Of a stretch of DNA of 64,000 nt, positions 28,001 to 35,107 are shown piece by piece. This DNA is from Balneolaceae bacterium UBA7797 (lineage in GTDB: Bacteria; Bacteroidota; Rhodothermia; Balneolales; Balneolaceae), in contig DLCN01000019.1 in the NCBI GenBank assembly GCA_002480645.1, positions 62,001 through 126,000 of the forward strand, written 5' to 3'. A program made the position numbers and the translations under genes. The notes under the pieces were generated by a model. That model was not told the origin of the DNA, made no database searches, and saw nothing but the letters and a program-made list of their open reading frames with translations. How positions within the stretch are numbered: the first letter of the stretch is position 1; every line of letters begins with the position of its first letter.

Positions 28001-29270
28001 CCCTGGCAGTCAATTCAACCCCCAATAAGCTGGAATTATCTGCACTTGATGTTACCTGAGCCGCAAATTCGCCGGTTTCTACGTTATACTGGAAAAACCG
28101 ACTGTTACTCGTAGTACCACCACCACTGGTATTATTTGATATCACATTCCATTGATATCTGCCATTTTTCAGGTTTTCAATGGCCGGATATTCGATCAAT
28201 GTGTTTGTAGTCGTGCTCGTCCAGATAGGAACTGTAACATCTATCCCCTGCTGTTTTACTATCTGAAGTAAATTGATCGTATAATTCGTCGCTTCCGGAA
28301 CATCCGTCCATTCAAACGTGATGGTTTCTTCTGAGAAAAATTCTGCTTCTGCGGCCGGACTTTGCAGTGTACTTTTTGGTACTGCATTAGGATCTGAATA
28401 GGTAAATGGAACGATCCCGCCAAACACCGGGCTGGTATATACCGGGTTATTCTCTTCGTAGACATTTAGAATAGTGTAGCTATACTCCTGATTGGCATTT
28501 AACGGAGGGGCTTCGTCAGTAAACGGAGAATCTCTGTTGATATCTCCATACTCTGCCGTGGTTTCTTTAGTTATATATTGCCATACAACCGTGGCACCTT
28601 CAATGGAAATATTCCCACCATCATCTTCAACAATATCAAAGGGAGTACTCGAAACGATCAACCAGTATGAGGGAACACCTGAAACTGCGGTCCATTGAAA
28701 AGTAGGGGTTGCATTCGTAATAGTTCCCCTTGGTGCAATTATGGCAGGAGCTTCATTTGCCTCAATCAGTAATAAAATTTCATTCGAGTAGATGATCGAG
28801 CCCGGATTGGCCTGCTGATCAGCTTGAATCGCACTACTTGTCCGGGCTGTTGAATTGGTTATGCGGGCGTAGTATCTACCTGCACTTAATCCAATGTTGT
28901 CCGGAACAAAATCACTTTGTGTACCGCTAACATCCAGAGCAAGTGTGTTATAGGTATTCGATGAGCGACCTATAATCAGTTTTGCTCCCTGCCCGTTTAA
29001 ATTAAACGAACTTCCATCTGCCTGTGACCATAACAGCCTGAAAGCTTCGCTCTTCTTTAAAAGAAGTTTTGTTTCATATTCTCCGTCTGCATTCTCAGCA
29101 GTTGCCGGTTTCAATATAAATGTCTGTGCCGATGCCACCATGCTTAGTAATAGCACGAGCATAGCCGAAAAAGCTACTCTCAAGTAAGTACCCCCCAGTA
29201 ATGTTGTTAATCTTTGACCTAAAAATAACGCTCTATCAACGCGGCTAACAATATTGCAGAAAACTTCCAT
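22065..29270 (-). CDS. Giant (2401-residue) surface protein with about 17 carboxypeptidase-regulatory-like repeats and a T9SS/FlgD-like C-terminus
   Basis: An extended signal peptide (about 1-48, ending VASAQ) is followed by Fn3/Ig-like domains (about 50-400). About 17 tandem beta-sandwich repeats of 80-95 residues (about 400-1800) follow, each opening with a form of ISGTVTDxxGxxLxxATV and ending with a SKxGY motif and a bridging strand. These are carboxypeptidase D regulatory-like (transthyretin-fold) repeats. Next come Big/Ig-like domains (about 1880-2150) and a C-terminal FlgD-like Ig domain (about 2300-2401, IRIYNIRGELVRTL, ending QVVLIK) as in T9SS substrates. There is no catalytic motif. 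It probably forms a long stalk or adhesin at the cell surface. The gene is first in an 11-base-spaced unit with a PorV/PorQ protein and a barrel. A downstream ATG at 29162 would shorten the signal region. Confidence 0.9.
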   Translation of the reverse strand: MEVFCNIVSRVDRALFLGQRLTTLLGGTYLRVAFSAMLVLLLSMVASAQTFILKPATAENADGEYETKLLLKKSEAFRLLWSQADGSSFNLNGQGAKLIIGRSSNTYNTLALDVSGTQSDFVPDNIGLSAGRYYARITNSTARTSSAIQADQQANPGSIIYSNEILLLIEANEAPAIIAPRGTITNATPTFQWTAVSGVPSYWLIVSSTPFDIVEDDGGNISIEGATVVWQYITKETTAEYGDINRDSPFTDEAPPLNANQEYSYTILNVYEENNPVYTSPVFGGIVPFTYSDPNAVPKSTLQSPAAEAEFFSEETITFEWTDVPEATNYTINLLQIVKQQGIDVTVPIWTSTTTNTLIEYPAIENLKNGRYQWNVISNNTSGGGTTSNSRFFQYNVETGEFAAQVTSSADNSSLLGVELTARAISGGVTPSIPYFVQSETHYDSLVAGTYEFKAFKTGYEDAVATGTIRDGQQTYVGISMEPLPSSIKGTVVDEEGENLENATVIVKNVADNSQKQASTDVSGEFSVSLQEGSYQVSVSKSGYISPASRSVTVGLNEQFELASNMVLTNDQATVSGTIYNDEGEALQRATVTITNGTVSYETKSNGSGNYQFTVASGNWTLSVSKVGFVKPTDEEISLSTGDILTGTDFTLTGNANQITGFVRERVTNDDGTTGTAPFEGIEVKAIPTVGTPITTVSATNGQYTLSLKSGSYSIQAVENNYSTNQDRELVIGIAVGETISGMDFEMVPNPSSISGTITLPNGNGVSSATVTIPDVGTATTSSSGYYSISVPEGSHRISATKSGLVSPTPKTVTVNVGQNLTGVNFEMTPNAGSIAGKVSSGGEALSNTTLTAVNTTSGQKVAITNQLNGNYTFNVASGNWYVKAEKSGFISDSTEALTVGPGQSIVGQNFTLIKNLTTVRGTVTDGVNPVRNTQITVNRANSSFSQSSVTQINGTYAFSLPAGYTYTITAAKDGYKSSSKSSGELVPEQTVVKDFALSANPSSISGKVSISGDGVLTGAKVMALNGSGTKVDSTTTKTDGTYLLGLDPATYTIRVSKAGYTSGSKSSTVSIGQNLTGINYTVDENFVFISGTITDSDGNGLEQVFVNLTRTGGNGASTVTDQDGAFSFSGLIGGSYSIALSKSGYVSKTISKTAVDGEFLTVDASLVAKNGSVSGTVTDENGVVLANATITATSENGTEYTGVSDAQGAYKLSALELSDYTINASLTGYTRQTGNTFSITEDVLNVTGVAIDDLIPNNATISGTITAVGGSAGIKDVQISVTGPRGSGVGNTTSSGTYSLANLTPDTYTVIVRKTGYKPDTAQVEIDPGSPNATFSTQLLANNGKILGTITDSNGDVLPFRVTVTASNSTTSLTTQTNNDGEFIFEGVETGVEYAISTDIYRDGYDNSETSILVPTGASQTVIPDEIEVPIRNSEISGTTGVGSATVKLLDGDTDQILDIATSGSSGSYAFTFLADGRYKLVAQKLGYIFNTDTTDVIVLPVNNTQTVNFTAQPNIATLDVKITRDGANVSNADVTIISADTSVVLNKKTGANGIARFSAIEASTSYTVRAVKEGFTSSPGSRNVSLSSGDSTTTNFTMSANDASITGLVKTASGSNLRDAKVLAILTSTGQSTEATTSSAGTYTFGSIASGTYDIVASKSGFTSDTVSVTVNPGGSVTSGDLTLTVASVRISGKVVLKGVGVQGVEVTALSSATYTATTNSTGNFSFASLPVKTGATDTTTYQIKIKSGVFTKSYTRQVVATQIGKTITLPTTDLPSGQITLTVTDGVDPIGGAEIVFGISGGESESIVTGAEGAFVSDDNLRKANYVVSVFKEGFLYPENTIRLALETDTSQLTRDVYLPYVQSSVDEILANQKTEVKVQNPVGYDNSGASGVLYYKQESASSFTSVDMTLAGDSLVAEMPVFGSVEEVTFYTAITDTIRNNVYLSNQTSIVPLASGILSNIRVTPTVSGQRLRAGDSYSLDLFIRDGINKSLTDKFIGDSTDGNITWSVLNEATGIELTGQSGTAITLEAKQAGTYTVQVTADLDGSSVSRNLNLEVTEIPIGDISVSVPAKQISNSSTHLFSYAAKDTSGAAVMLGNGVTWSVLPSSAGTIDARGVFEPSGSSIIGTFNVAVSDPVSEKLGISDDVELIARIEPDEAYTLTDGNGLELSLLEGSVDIPSQLSLGQTTPPATKKFVFAQGSDVSYTVSDKIYILSFSGSELKKSATITLPEDSSLILNSGNKELARFNFTTLQWELLNGQSKSVSGAAGSASTSSLGQFAILAENEPLGIKYAAVLPSPFSPDVAPVKIGYWLDTAFPPAKVNIRIYNIRGELVRTLVEDDLQQPGRYGSSSSSKEIIWDGLTDAGNMARNGRYVVQIKAKDQQGEVVKLLQVVLIK

Positions 29271-29507
29271 CCTGTCAATGACTAAGCTATTAACTTTTAA
29301 TTACCGCGCTGTTATCGCCGGTTTTTTTAAAACCAAAACGAGCATTTCTCTAATATTTTAAACCTAATGCCTTTGCTTATATATGTTAAAACAGTTGGTT
29401 AGAGAGTTTCAGCACGATGTAAATTTTTTTTATTAAAAATTTTTAATGTTAGAAAATATTAATATATTTAGGTGAGCTAAAAAAAGTCAAGAGAAGAGAG
29501 AGATATC
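29271..29507. promoter_or_regulatory. Divergent promoter region between the giant surface-protein gene and the small secreted-protein gene
   Basis: This 237-base, strongly AT-rich region contains long A/T runs (about 29419-29460), but no ORF that I can support. TATATTTA near 29464 is a near match to TAnnTTTG for the rightward gene. A purine-rich GTCAAGAGAAGAGAGAG lies just before the ATG at 29508. Confidence 0.45.
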
Positions 29508-29933
29508 ATGAGAGATGCTAAACAACTAGCACTCATGAAAGTTTTATTATTGAGCATTATTACTTTCATGTTACTCGCATTGCCTGCTATGGCACAAGAA
29601 GCAACAGCAGTTATGAATATTTCCGTGAACGTTGTGAGCGGAACAACACTAAATGAGGTTTCACCTCTTAGTATCGGCAGCAAAGGCGAAGTGCTGAATC
29701 AGGGTGTAGTGGATTTTATCACCCCACCAAACATTGATACAGACGTTACCATCGACGCAAATATCTTATTAAGCAATGATTCTGGTGATGAAATTCTCGC
29801 AGAAACCGATAGTACTACTCAAAGATCTGATTCCCGACTACGAATTGAATTGGAAACGGATATAAGTAAACAGCTGGCTAATGCATCAGGACACTATTCC
29901 GGCAAAGTAAACACCGTGGTTTCCTACTTCTAG
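29508..29933 (+). CDS. Small secreted beta-rich protein, DUF4402-like
   Basis: The 141-residue product has a signal peptide (about 1-30, ending PAMAQ). A mature part of about 110 residues follows with the alternating strands NISVNVVSGTTL, VVDFITPPNIDTDVTI and RLRIELETD, and ends GHYSGKVNTVVSYF. The closing G-Y-G-x-V-x-V-x-Y-F pattern resembles DUF4402 and related fimbrial/Csu-like small domains, which occur in surface fibres; this is a weak resemblance. It is divergent from the giant repeat protein and followed by a strong terminator. A role in the same surface structure is an inference from position. Confidence 0.62.
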   Translation: MRDAKQLALMKVLLLSIITFMLLALPAMAQEATAVMNISVNVVSGTTLNEVSPLSIGSKGEVLNQGVVDFITPPNIDTDVTIDANILLSNDSGDEILAETDSTTQRSDSRLRIELETDISKQLANASGHYSGKVNTVVSYF

Positions 29934-29972
29934 TAAACATTTTTAAATAAGATCATTCTTATTCTGTACCCC

Positions 29973-30010
29973 AAGCCTCAATCCGGTTGACCCCGGTGAG
30001 GCTTTTTTTA
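29973..30010 (+). terminator. Terminator of the 29508 gene
   Basis: AAGCCTCA (29973-29980) pairs with TGAGGCTT (29997-30004), and a T-run follows. The hairpin lies 40 bases after the stop codon. Confidence 0.85.
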
Positions 30011-30094
30011 TGCTATTATTTTACGTTTTACCATAGATGCTGGCATATACTTTAAGTATAATTCCGGCTACCGCTAAACTATTGAACTGCATCT

Positions 30095-32020
30095 ATGAAA
30101 AAGATCTTACCCGTTTTCATCACACTCTTAATAGCTACCTTTTCATTAGCTCAAACTCCCACCCCGTTACATCAAAAGGTCTGGCCGGAATCAGACAGTG
30201 ATTCTACCTGGTATACTGTAAAAGGACAGCGCCACGGTGTAAGTTTCTTTGCTCAGCACCAACATCCGGAAGTACAATACGAACCCTCAGAAACATTAAG
30301 CTTTGATACCTATCACACCGTCGATGTTATGTATCACTGGTATGAAAAATGGGCAAAAGAATACCCTGATATCGTGGATCTTTACATCGTTGCAGAGAGT
30401 TTTGAAGGGCGCCCTATATACCAAATGACTATTACAAACAAAGAAACCGGTAAAGACACCGATAAACCCGCTGCATTTTTTGAGGGTGGCCGGCACAGCG
30501 GGGAAGTAACCAGCAGCGAATCAGTTCTTTGGCTCACTAAACATTTGTTGGAAAATTATGGCAAAGATGAAGCGCTCACGAACTTAATTGATACAAAAGC
30601 GATCTACCTGCGCCCACAGAATAATCCGGATGGTTCTAATTTATATCTGCATACCGCTCAAAGAAATCGTAGCACCGTTCGCCCGCACGATAACGACCGT
30701 GACGGACTTTTAGATGAAGACCCGGAAGAAGACCTTGATGGAGATGGCATCATTTATTCCATCCGAAGAAAAGCTACTGAAGAAGAACTGGATAAAGCTA
30801 ATTACATAATTGATCCACGGGACCCGAAAGGACGCCTTATGAAACCGGTGTTGCCGGGTAAAGGTGAGTGGTTTGTCTACTCTGAGGGTATCGATAACGA
30901 TGGTGATGGGGACTTCAACGAAGATGGAATTGGAGGTCTTGATCTGCATCGAAACTATCCGGAAAACTGGAGACCTGATGTAGGTGGCGATCTGACCGGG
31001 CGCGGATACACTCAGTACGGCGCGGGAGCCTTCCCCATGAGTGAAAATGAATCAAAATCCGTGGTCATGTGGATGCTCACACACCCAAATATTTCGGTCG
31101 CCAATTCTATGGATACCCGTGTTCCAATGCATTTACGACCACCTTCAACCTCAAAAGGAACAGACCGGATGTATCCTGAAGATCTGGCACTTTATGAAAA
31201 ATATGACAAAATGGGGCTTGAAATAACCGGCTACCCGTGGGCCGGAGACGTGTACGAAACTTATATGACCCGCTACCCGGAAAATCAGCGAACAGGTGAT
31301 CCATCTAAGCCTTATCCACTCTTTGGTCACGGCCCTGATTTCGGGTATTTCTATTTTGGCGCTATCTGGTATGGTGATGAGCTTTGGAATAATGGAGCCA
31401 TGAAGGATTATAATAACGATGGCATATACGATGATTACGACGCCATTCGGTGGGATGACGAAGAAAATGGCAGCAGGGGTTTTAAAGATTGGGCATCATT
31501 TGATCACCCTACGCTGGGTGAAGTAGAGATCGGAGGATTTCATCCTAAATTCTTTAGCCAAAACGGACCGGCCTGGCAGCTGGAAAAATGGGCGAAGAAA
31601 CAAGCCTTATTCAACCTGGCAATGACTATGGAGCTTCCGCAGATCACTCTGGACGATGTTTCCATTAAAAAACTAAAGGGAAATAAATATCAGATAGATG
31701 TAAAGATCAGCAATAGCGGAAAACTACCTGTAGCCCTTAAACAGGCTCAATTAGTTAAGATCGTTAAAGAAGATCGATTAGTACTTAGTTTCGATGAAAA
31801 TCTTACCAAAGGGTATGAACAAGCAAAAGTAACGATCGAAACTCCTGAACTTTTCGACAAAACCATTTATCTGGGCTATACCGAACCCGGCCAAGCCAAA
31901 AAAGGACGTTTTGTTGTTACTCTTAATGGTATTGATGGGGCAAAAGGAATACTTAAGGTTTTAAGTACTCGTGGCGGATATATTGAAGAGGAGATCATAC
32001 TGGGTTCTGTTGATGAATAG
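30095..32020 (+). CDS. Secreted M14-family metallocarboxypeptidase, 641 residues
   Basis: The signal peptide ends SLAQ. The catalytic domain opens YHTVDVMYHWYEKWAKEYPD and has FEGGRHSGE, whose H and E are the first two zinc ligands of the HxxE type. NNPDGSNLY follows, then GGLDLHRNYPENW with the RNYP motif that binds the substrate carboxylate. Compared with minimal M14 enzymes it has a long insert with calcium-type DxDxDG motifs (DNDRDGLLDEDPEEDLDGDG, DNDGDGDFNEDG), typical of secreted proteins. A C-terminal beta-sandwich (about 520-641) follows the peptidase domain. It probably trims peptides from the carboxyl end in the periplasm or outside the cell. It is a single-gene unit. Confidence 0.9.
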   Translation: MKKILPVFITLLIATFSLAQTPTPLHQKVWPESDSDSTWYTVKGQRHGVSFFAQHQHPEVQYEPSETLSFDTYHTVDVMYHWYEKWAKEYPDIVDLYIVAESFEGRPIYQMTITNKETGKDTDKPAAFFEGGRHSGEVTSSESVLWLTKHLLENYGKDEALTNLIDTKAIYLRPQNNPDGSNLYLHTAQRNRSTVRPHDNDRDGLLDEDPEEDLDGDGIIYSIRRKATEEELDKANYIIDPRDPKGRLMKPVLPGKGEWFVYSEGIDNDGDGDFNEDGIGGLDLHRNYPENWRPDVGGDLTGRGYTQYGAGAFPMSENESKSVVMWMLTHPNISVANSMDTRVPMHLRPPSTSKGTDRMYPEDLALYEKYDKMGLEITGYPWAGDVYETYMTRYPENQRTGDPSKPYPLFGHGPDFGYFYFGAIWYGDELWNNGAMKDYNNDGIYDDYDAIRWDDEENGSRGFKDWASFDHPTLGEVEIGGFHPKFFSQNGPAWQLEKWAKKQALFNLAMTMELPQITLDDVSIKKLKGNKYQIDVKISNSGKLPVALKQAQLVKIVKEDRLVLSFDENLTKGYEQAKVTIETPELFDKTIYLGYTEPGQAKKGRFVVTLNGIDGAKGILKVLSTRGGYIEEEIILGSVDE

Positions 32021-32197
32021 ATAAAAAAAATGCCATCAATTTTATGGTGAATGTATAATTCGTATAATCGGTTCTAATTAATCTGGAAATTCAGGCATCT
32101 TTGGGTACAATTCTTTATTTAGGTTGATCAGGGTACGTACCGATAACAGAGACGCGATCTGTATTCAATTATCAATCACTCACTTCATCTACTTTCA

Positions 32198-33268
32198 ATG
32201 AAAATAGCTGCACGGGGTTTGTTTGCGATAGTGCTGCTTCTATGCTATCTCACAAACTTAAAAGCTCAAAACGGGTACTTCTATACCGGAAAGGACTATG
32301 GTTCAGAATCCACCCTATCACCATTTACTCAAATACTAAATGGTGGTTTTGACATGCTTCAAACCCAGAATTATCCAAACACTATACGAGAGCTACACCT
32401 TAAAAAAGGAGTTAATACAGTCTTCAGGTCTCTTACTCAACCCAGAAAAGCAATTAATACGATAGGATGGAGTACTTTTGCTAATTCCGAGCTCATTCCA
32501 TTCGGTTTTTCGAAAACCACCTCTCAATGGATCCCAAACTATGGCCTACATTTGATAGGTGGTGGGATGGAGTATGCCAGAATGAGTGACTATTATGCCT
32601 ATCATAATTTCAAGTACCCTCGAATTTGGGCTGCCTTCACCTCTTTAACTGAACAATATTTAAACGAGGCAGTTGAAATGAGAGGTAATGATCATTTAAG
32701 CTTCTCTGCAGTTGCTGACTGGTATTTCTTCGACATTCCGGGAATAATATTGTTCAGCTTCGAACCTGTTCAACGCTTTTTTTCTCAAACCATTACCGTT
32801 CGCAGCTGGCTGGGGCAGGCTTCCTATGTACCTGGCGATCATTCTATTAGAAACACCGGGCAATATTATTCAATTAAAATACAACCCAGGTTCCTTGGCA
32901 AACTGTCTTTTCTGTATTATTTAGGCGCCGGATGGCTATTTGGTGGAGGGTACGAACATCGCGGGGTTACTTACTCTTTAGCATATGGGAATAAGACAGA
33001 TGAAGTTTTTGTAGTTGATGAAGCAACAAAAATTGAATACATCCGGGTTAAGCCCTCTGCAGCATTTTTCATTGATAAAAATAACTCTCTGTTATTTTCA
33101 CTGGTCGTTACAACGCACCGAGTCTATCAGGAGAATGTTAGAATAGACCTGTTTCCAGGAGTATTGAAGATTGGAAAATTTAGCTTCGGTTTATGGTCGA
33201 ACTATAGTTTTAACTTCGATTCATATTACGGAATCACGATCAAAGGGGTGCCGGGTATAGCTTTTTAG
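32198..33268 (+). CDS. Predicted outer-membrane protein, function unknown
   Basis: I do not recognise the family. The 356-residue product has a signal peptide ending LKAQ and many short aromatic strands, notably YYSIKIQPRFLGKLSFLYYLGAGWLF and FSFGLWSNYSFNFDSYYG, and ends with Phe (VPGIAF). That fits a small outer-membrane barrel. The first half is less strand-like and contains helical and aromatic stretches. It is flanked by the M14 peptidase upstream (178 bases) and a bidirectional terminator downstream. No cargo can be inferred. Confidence 0.65.
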   Translation: MKIAARGLFAIVLLLCYLTNLKAQNGYFYTGKDYGSESTLSPFTQILNGGFDMLQTQNYPNTIRELHLKKGVNTVFRSLTQPRKAINTIGWSTFANSELIPFGFSKTTSQWIPNYGLHLIGGGMEYARMSDYYAYHNFKYPRIWAAFTSLTEQYLNEAVEMRGNDHLSFSAVADWYFFDIPGIILFSFEPVQRFFSQTITVRSWLGQASYVPGDHSIRNTGQYYSIKIQPRFLGKLSFLYYLGAGWLFGGGYEHRGVTYSLAYGNKTDEVFVVDEATKIEYIRVKPSAAFFIDKNNSLLFSLVVTTHRVYQENVRIDLFPGVLKIGKFSFGLWSNYSFNFDSYYGITIKGVPGIAF

Positions 33269-33293
33269 TACCGTAATGAAAATTATTTTGACC

Positions 33294-33332
33294 AAAAAAA
33301 AGCCCTGAACTATTCATTCAGGGCTTTTCATA
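33294..33332. terminator. Bidirectional terminator between the outer-membrane protein and cold-shock genes
   Basis: AAAAGCCCTGAA (33298-33309) pairs perfectly with TTCAGGGCTTTT (33317-33328). An A-run on the left and a T-run on the right allow termination in both directions between convergent genes. Confidence 0.9.
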
Positions 33333-33346
33333 AAACATAATCGAGA

Positions 33347-33556
33347 TTATTCGAGGATGTACACATCTACGGCGCTAAGGCCTTTGGATGTTTCTTCAAT
33401 AGAAAACTCTACTTCTTCTCCATCCTTGATACTCTCGTTAAATCCAAGATTCTCAATATTATTTCGGTGAACAAAAACGTCTTTATTACCATTATCCGGG
33501 GCGATGAATCCAAAACCTTTTTGTCCATCGAACCATTTTACTTTACCGTATTCCAT
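33347..33556 (-). CDS. Cold-shock domain protein (CspA family)
   Basis: From the ATG at 33554-33556 the 69-residue product starts MEYGKVKWFDGQKGFGFIAP. It carries the RNP1-like KGFGFIAP and RNP2-like DVFVHRN motifs of the single OB-fold cold-shock domain. These proteins bind single-stranded RNA/DNA and melt RNA structure. An upstream in-frame start would add 15 unlike residues and is not needed. The gene converges on a shared terminator and is preceded by a long region without genes that could hold a structured 5' leader. Confidence 0.96.
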   Translation of the reverse strand: MEYGKVKWFDGQKGFGFIAPDNGNKDVFVHRNNIENLGFNESIKDGEEVEFSIEETSKGLSAVDVYILE

Positions 33557-33907
33557 TATATAAAAAATATGTATTAGACTCACAGGTACAGTCAAAATCA
33601 CTGTTTGGCGATTGGTTTTCTTATCGGCTGTGAGGCGAAAAATTACTGTTACAAAAAAAGAAGGGAAAACTGATACTATACTAAAAAAGATACCGATCCT
33701 GACCTTTACATTGCGTCACTAAGGTCCCCTTTTTACCGACCAATACCAAATTAATAGTCATAGATAAATCTTATCGTTGTTATTATTACACTTAAAAAAC
33801 TTATTGGCTTTCTGCATATTTTTAAAAAAAGTTCAAAAAAACCCTTAACGAAAAATTCGTTTTGCCGATAATATTCAGTGACGTGGGTTGGTCAAGAGAG
33901 AGTCAAG
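33557..33907. promoter_or_regulatory. Divergent intergenic region between cold-shock and OprB-type porin genes
   Basis: I see no gene in this 351-base stretch. It should contain the leader of the cold-shock gene on the left and the porin promoter on the right. A palindrome, AACGAA-AAA-TTCGTT (33847-33861), lies 46 bases before the porin start. The purine-rich GTCAAGAGAGAGTCAAG directly precedes the ATG at 33908. Confidence 0.45.
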
Positions 33908-35107
33908 ATGAAAAATATATATGCAAGAGTACTAGTAGCAGGTTTTCTGCTAACTGTACCAGTTTTAAGCTACGCGCAGATACATCCACACGTTCAACAA
34001 ACCTCTGTTGCTGTATCATATACCAGTGACCTGTTAGGAAATATATCAGGTGGCGCCTCACAAGGGGTGCGTTTTCTGGATAATTTAGACATGGAGATTG
34101 ATATCCCATCTCATGATATCAGTTATTACCTCCGGATATTGGGAAATAACGGTTCCGGAATTTCTGATCTGACCGGTGACATTCAGGGAGTTTCAAATAT
34201 TGAGACGGATACCCAATGGCAGATCTATGAGGTTTGGTTCAATCGTATCTTTCCATCTCATAAAAGCTCGTTGCTTGCAGGGATCTACGATCTGAATTCT
34301 GAGTTCGACGTGATCAAAGAAGGTCAGTTATTCATCAACAGTTCCTTTGGGATAGGGCCCGATTTCTCTTCAACAGGAAACTACGGGCCTTCAATATTCC
34401 CAAACACTTCTTTTGCTGCCCGTTTAAAAGTCATTACAAGTTCAAACTCAACCTTAAAACTAGGCATATTTGATACGCTTCCAGTATCTGCCAGCCAAAC
34501 TGTTGCCGAAACTTTGCTCCCTGATTCAAGATCCGGAGTATTAGTAACGGCTGAATTTGTTCTTCATAACAGTAATTCGGAGAATGAAGAGTTATTGAAC
34601 AGAGGTTTTGTTGAAGACAGCCCGTTCCGGGTCGTAATCGGTGGCTGGAAATATTCCAATAAACGCATTGGGTGGTCCGGTGATCTTTATTCAGACCATG
34701 GATTATATTCTACCATAGAAGGGATCCTGCTGGAAAATCAATCCGCGGCATCCGTCAAAATGCTGTCCGGATTTTTAAGAACAGGAATTACCAACAAGTT
34801 CATCAATCGATTTCAATACTTTACTACGGCCGGCCTTACTTACAATGGCCTGATTCCCGGCAGAGATTCTGATTTGGCCGGAATATCAGTAACCCACCCC
34901 ATAAATAGCAGTGAGTATGTAAAACAACAATCGCTTGCAGGCATTCATTATTCTTACAATGAATGCACCTACGAATTCACTTACTTATCGCAATTAACTG
35001 ATTGGCTGGCGCTTCAGCTAGACAGTCAGTATATCGTGCACCCCGGACAGTATCCCGGACTGGACAACGCTTTTGTGATAGGCTTCAGAACGATGATCAA
35101 TTACTGA
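33908..35107 (+). CDS. OprB-type carbohydrate-selective porin
   Basis: The 399-residue protein starts at the ATG at 33908 (MKNIYARVLVAGFLL), with a signal peptide ending YAQ. An in-frame start 30 bases upstream would add ten non-signal residues. The mature part has the OprB features NETDTQWQIYEVWFNR-like strands, GIYDLNSEFDVIKEGQLFIN and, near the end, WLALQLDSQYIVHPG, the DxQYIxxPG signature. It ends in an aromatic (TMINY). OprB porins pass mono- and oligosaccharides. The gene converges on the sugar isomerase gene with a seven-base overlap of stops, close to a sugar permease operon, which fits joint sugar uptake. Confidence 0.88.
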   Translation: MKNIYARVLVAGFLLTVPVLSYAQIHPHVQQTSVAVSYTSDLLGNISGGASQGVRFLDNLDMEIDIPSHDISYYLRILGNNGSGISDLTGDIQGVSNIETDTQWQIYEVWFNRIFPSHKSSLLAGIYDLNSEFDVIKEGQLFINSSFGIGPDFSSTGNYGPSIFPNTSFAARLKVITSSNSTLKLGIFDTLPVSASQTVAETLLPDSRSGVLVTAEFVLHNSNSENEELLNRGFVEDSPFRVVIGGWKYSNKRIGWSGDLYSDHGLYSTIEGILLENQSAASVKMLSGFLRTGITNKFINRFQYFTTAGLTYNGLIPGRDSDLAGISVTHPINSSEYVKQQSLAGIHYSYNECTYEFTYLSQLTDWLALQLDSQYIVHPGQYPGLDNAFVIGFRTMINY

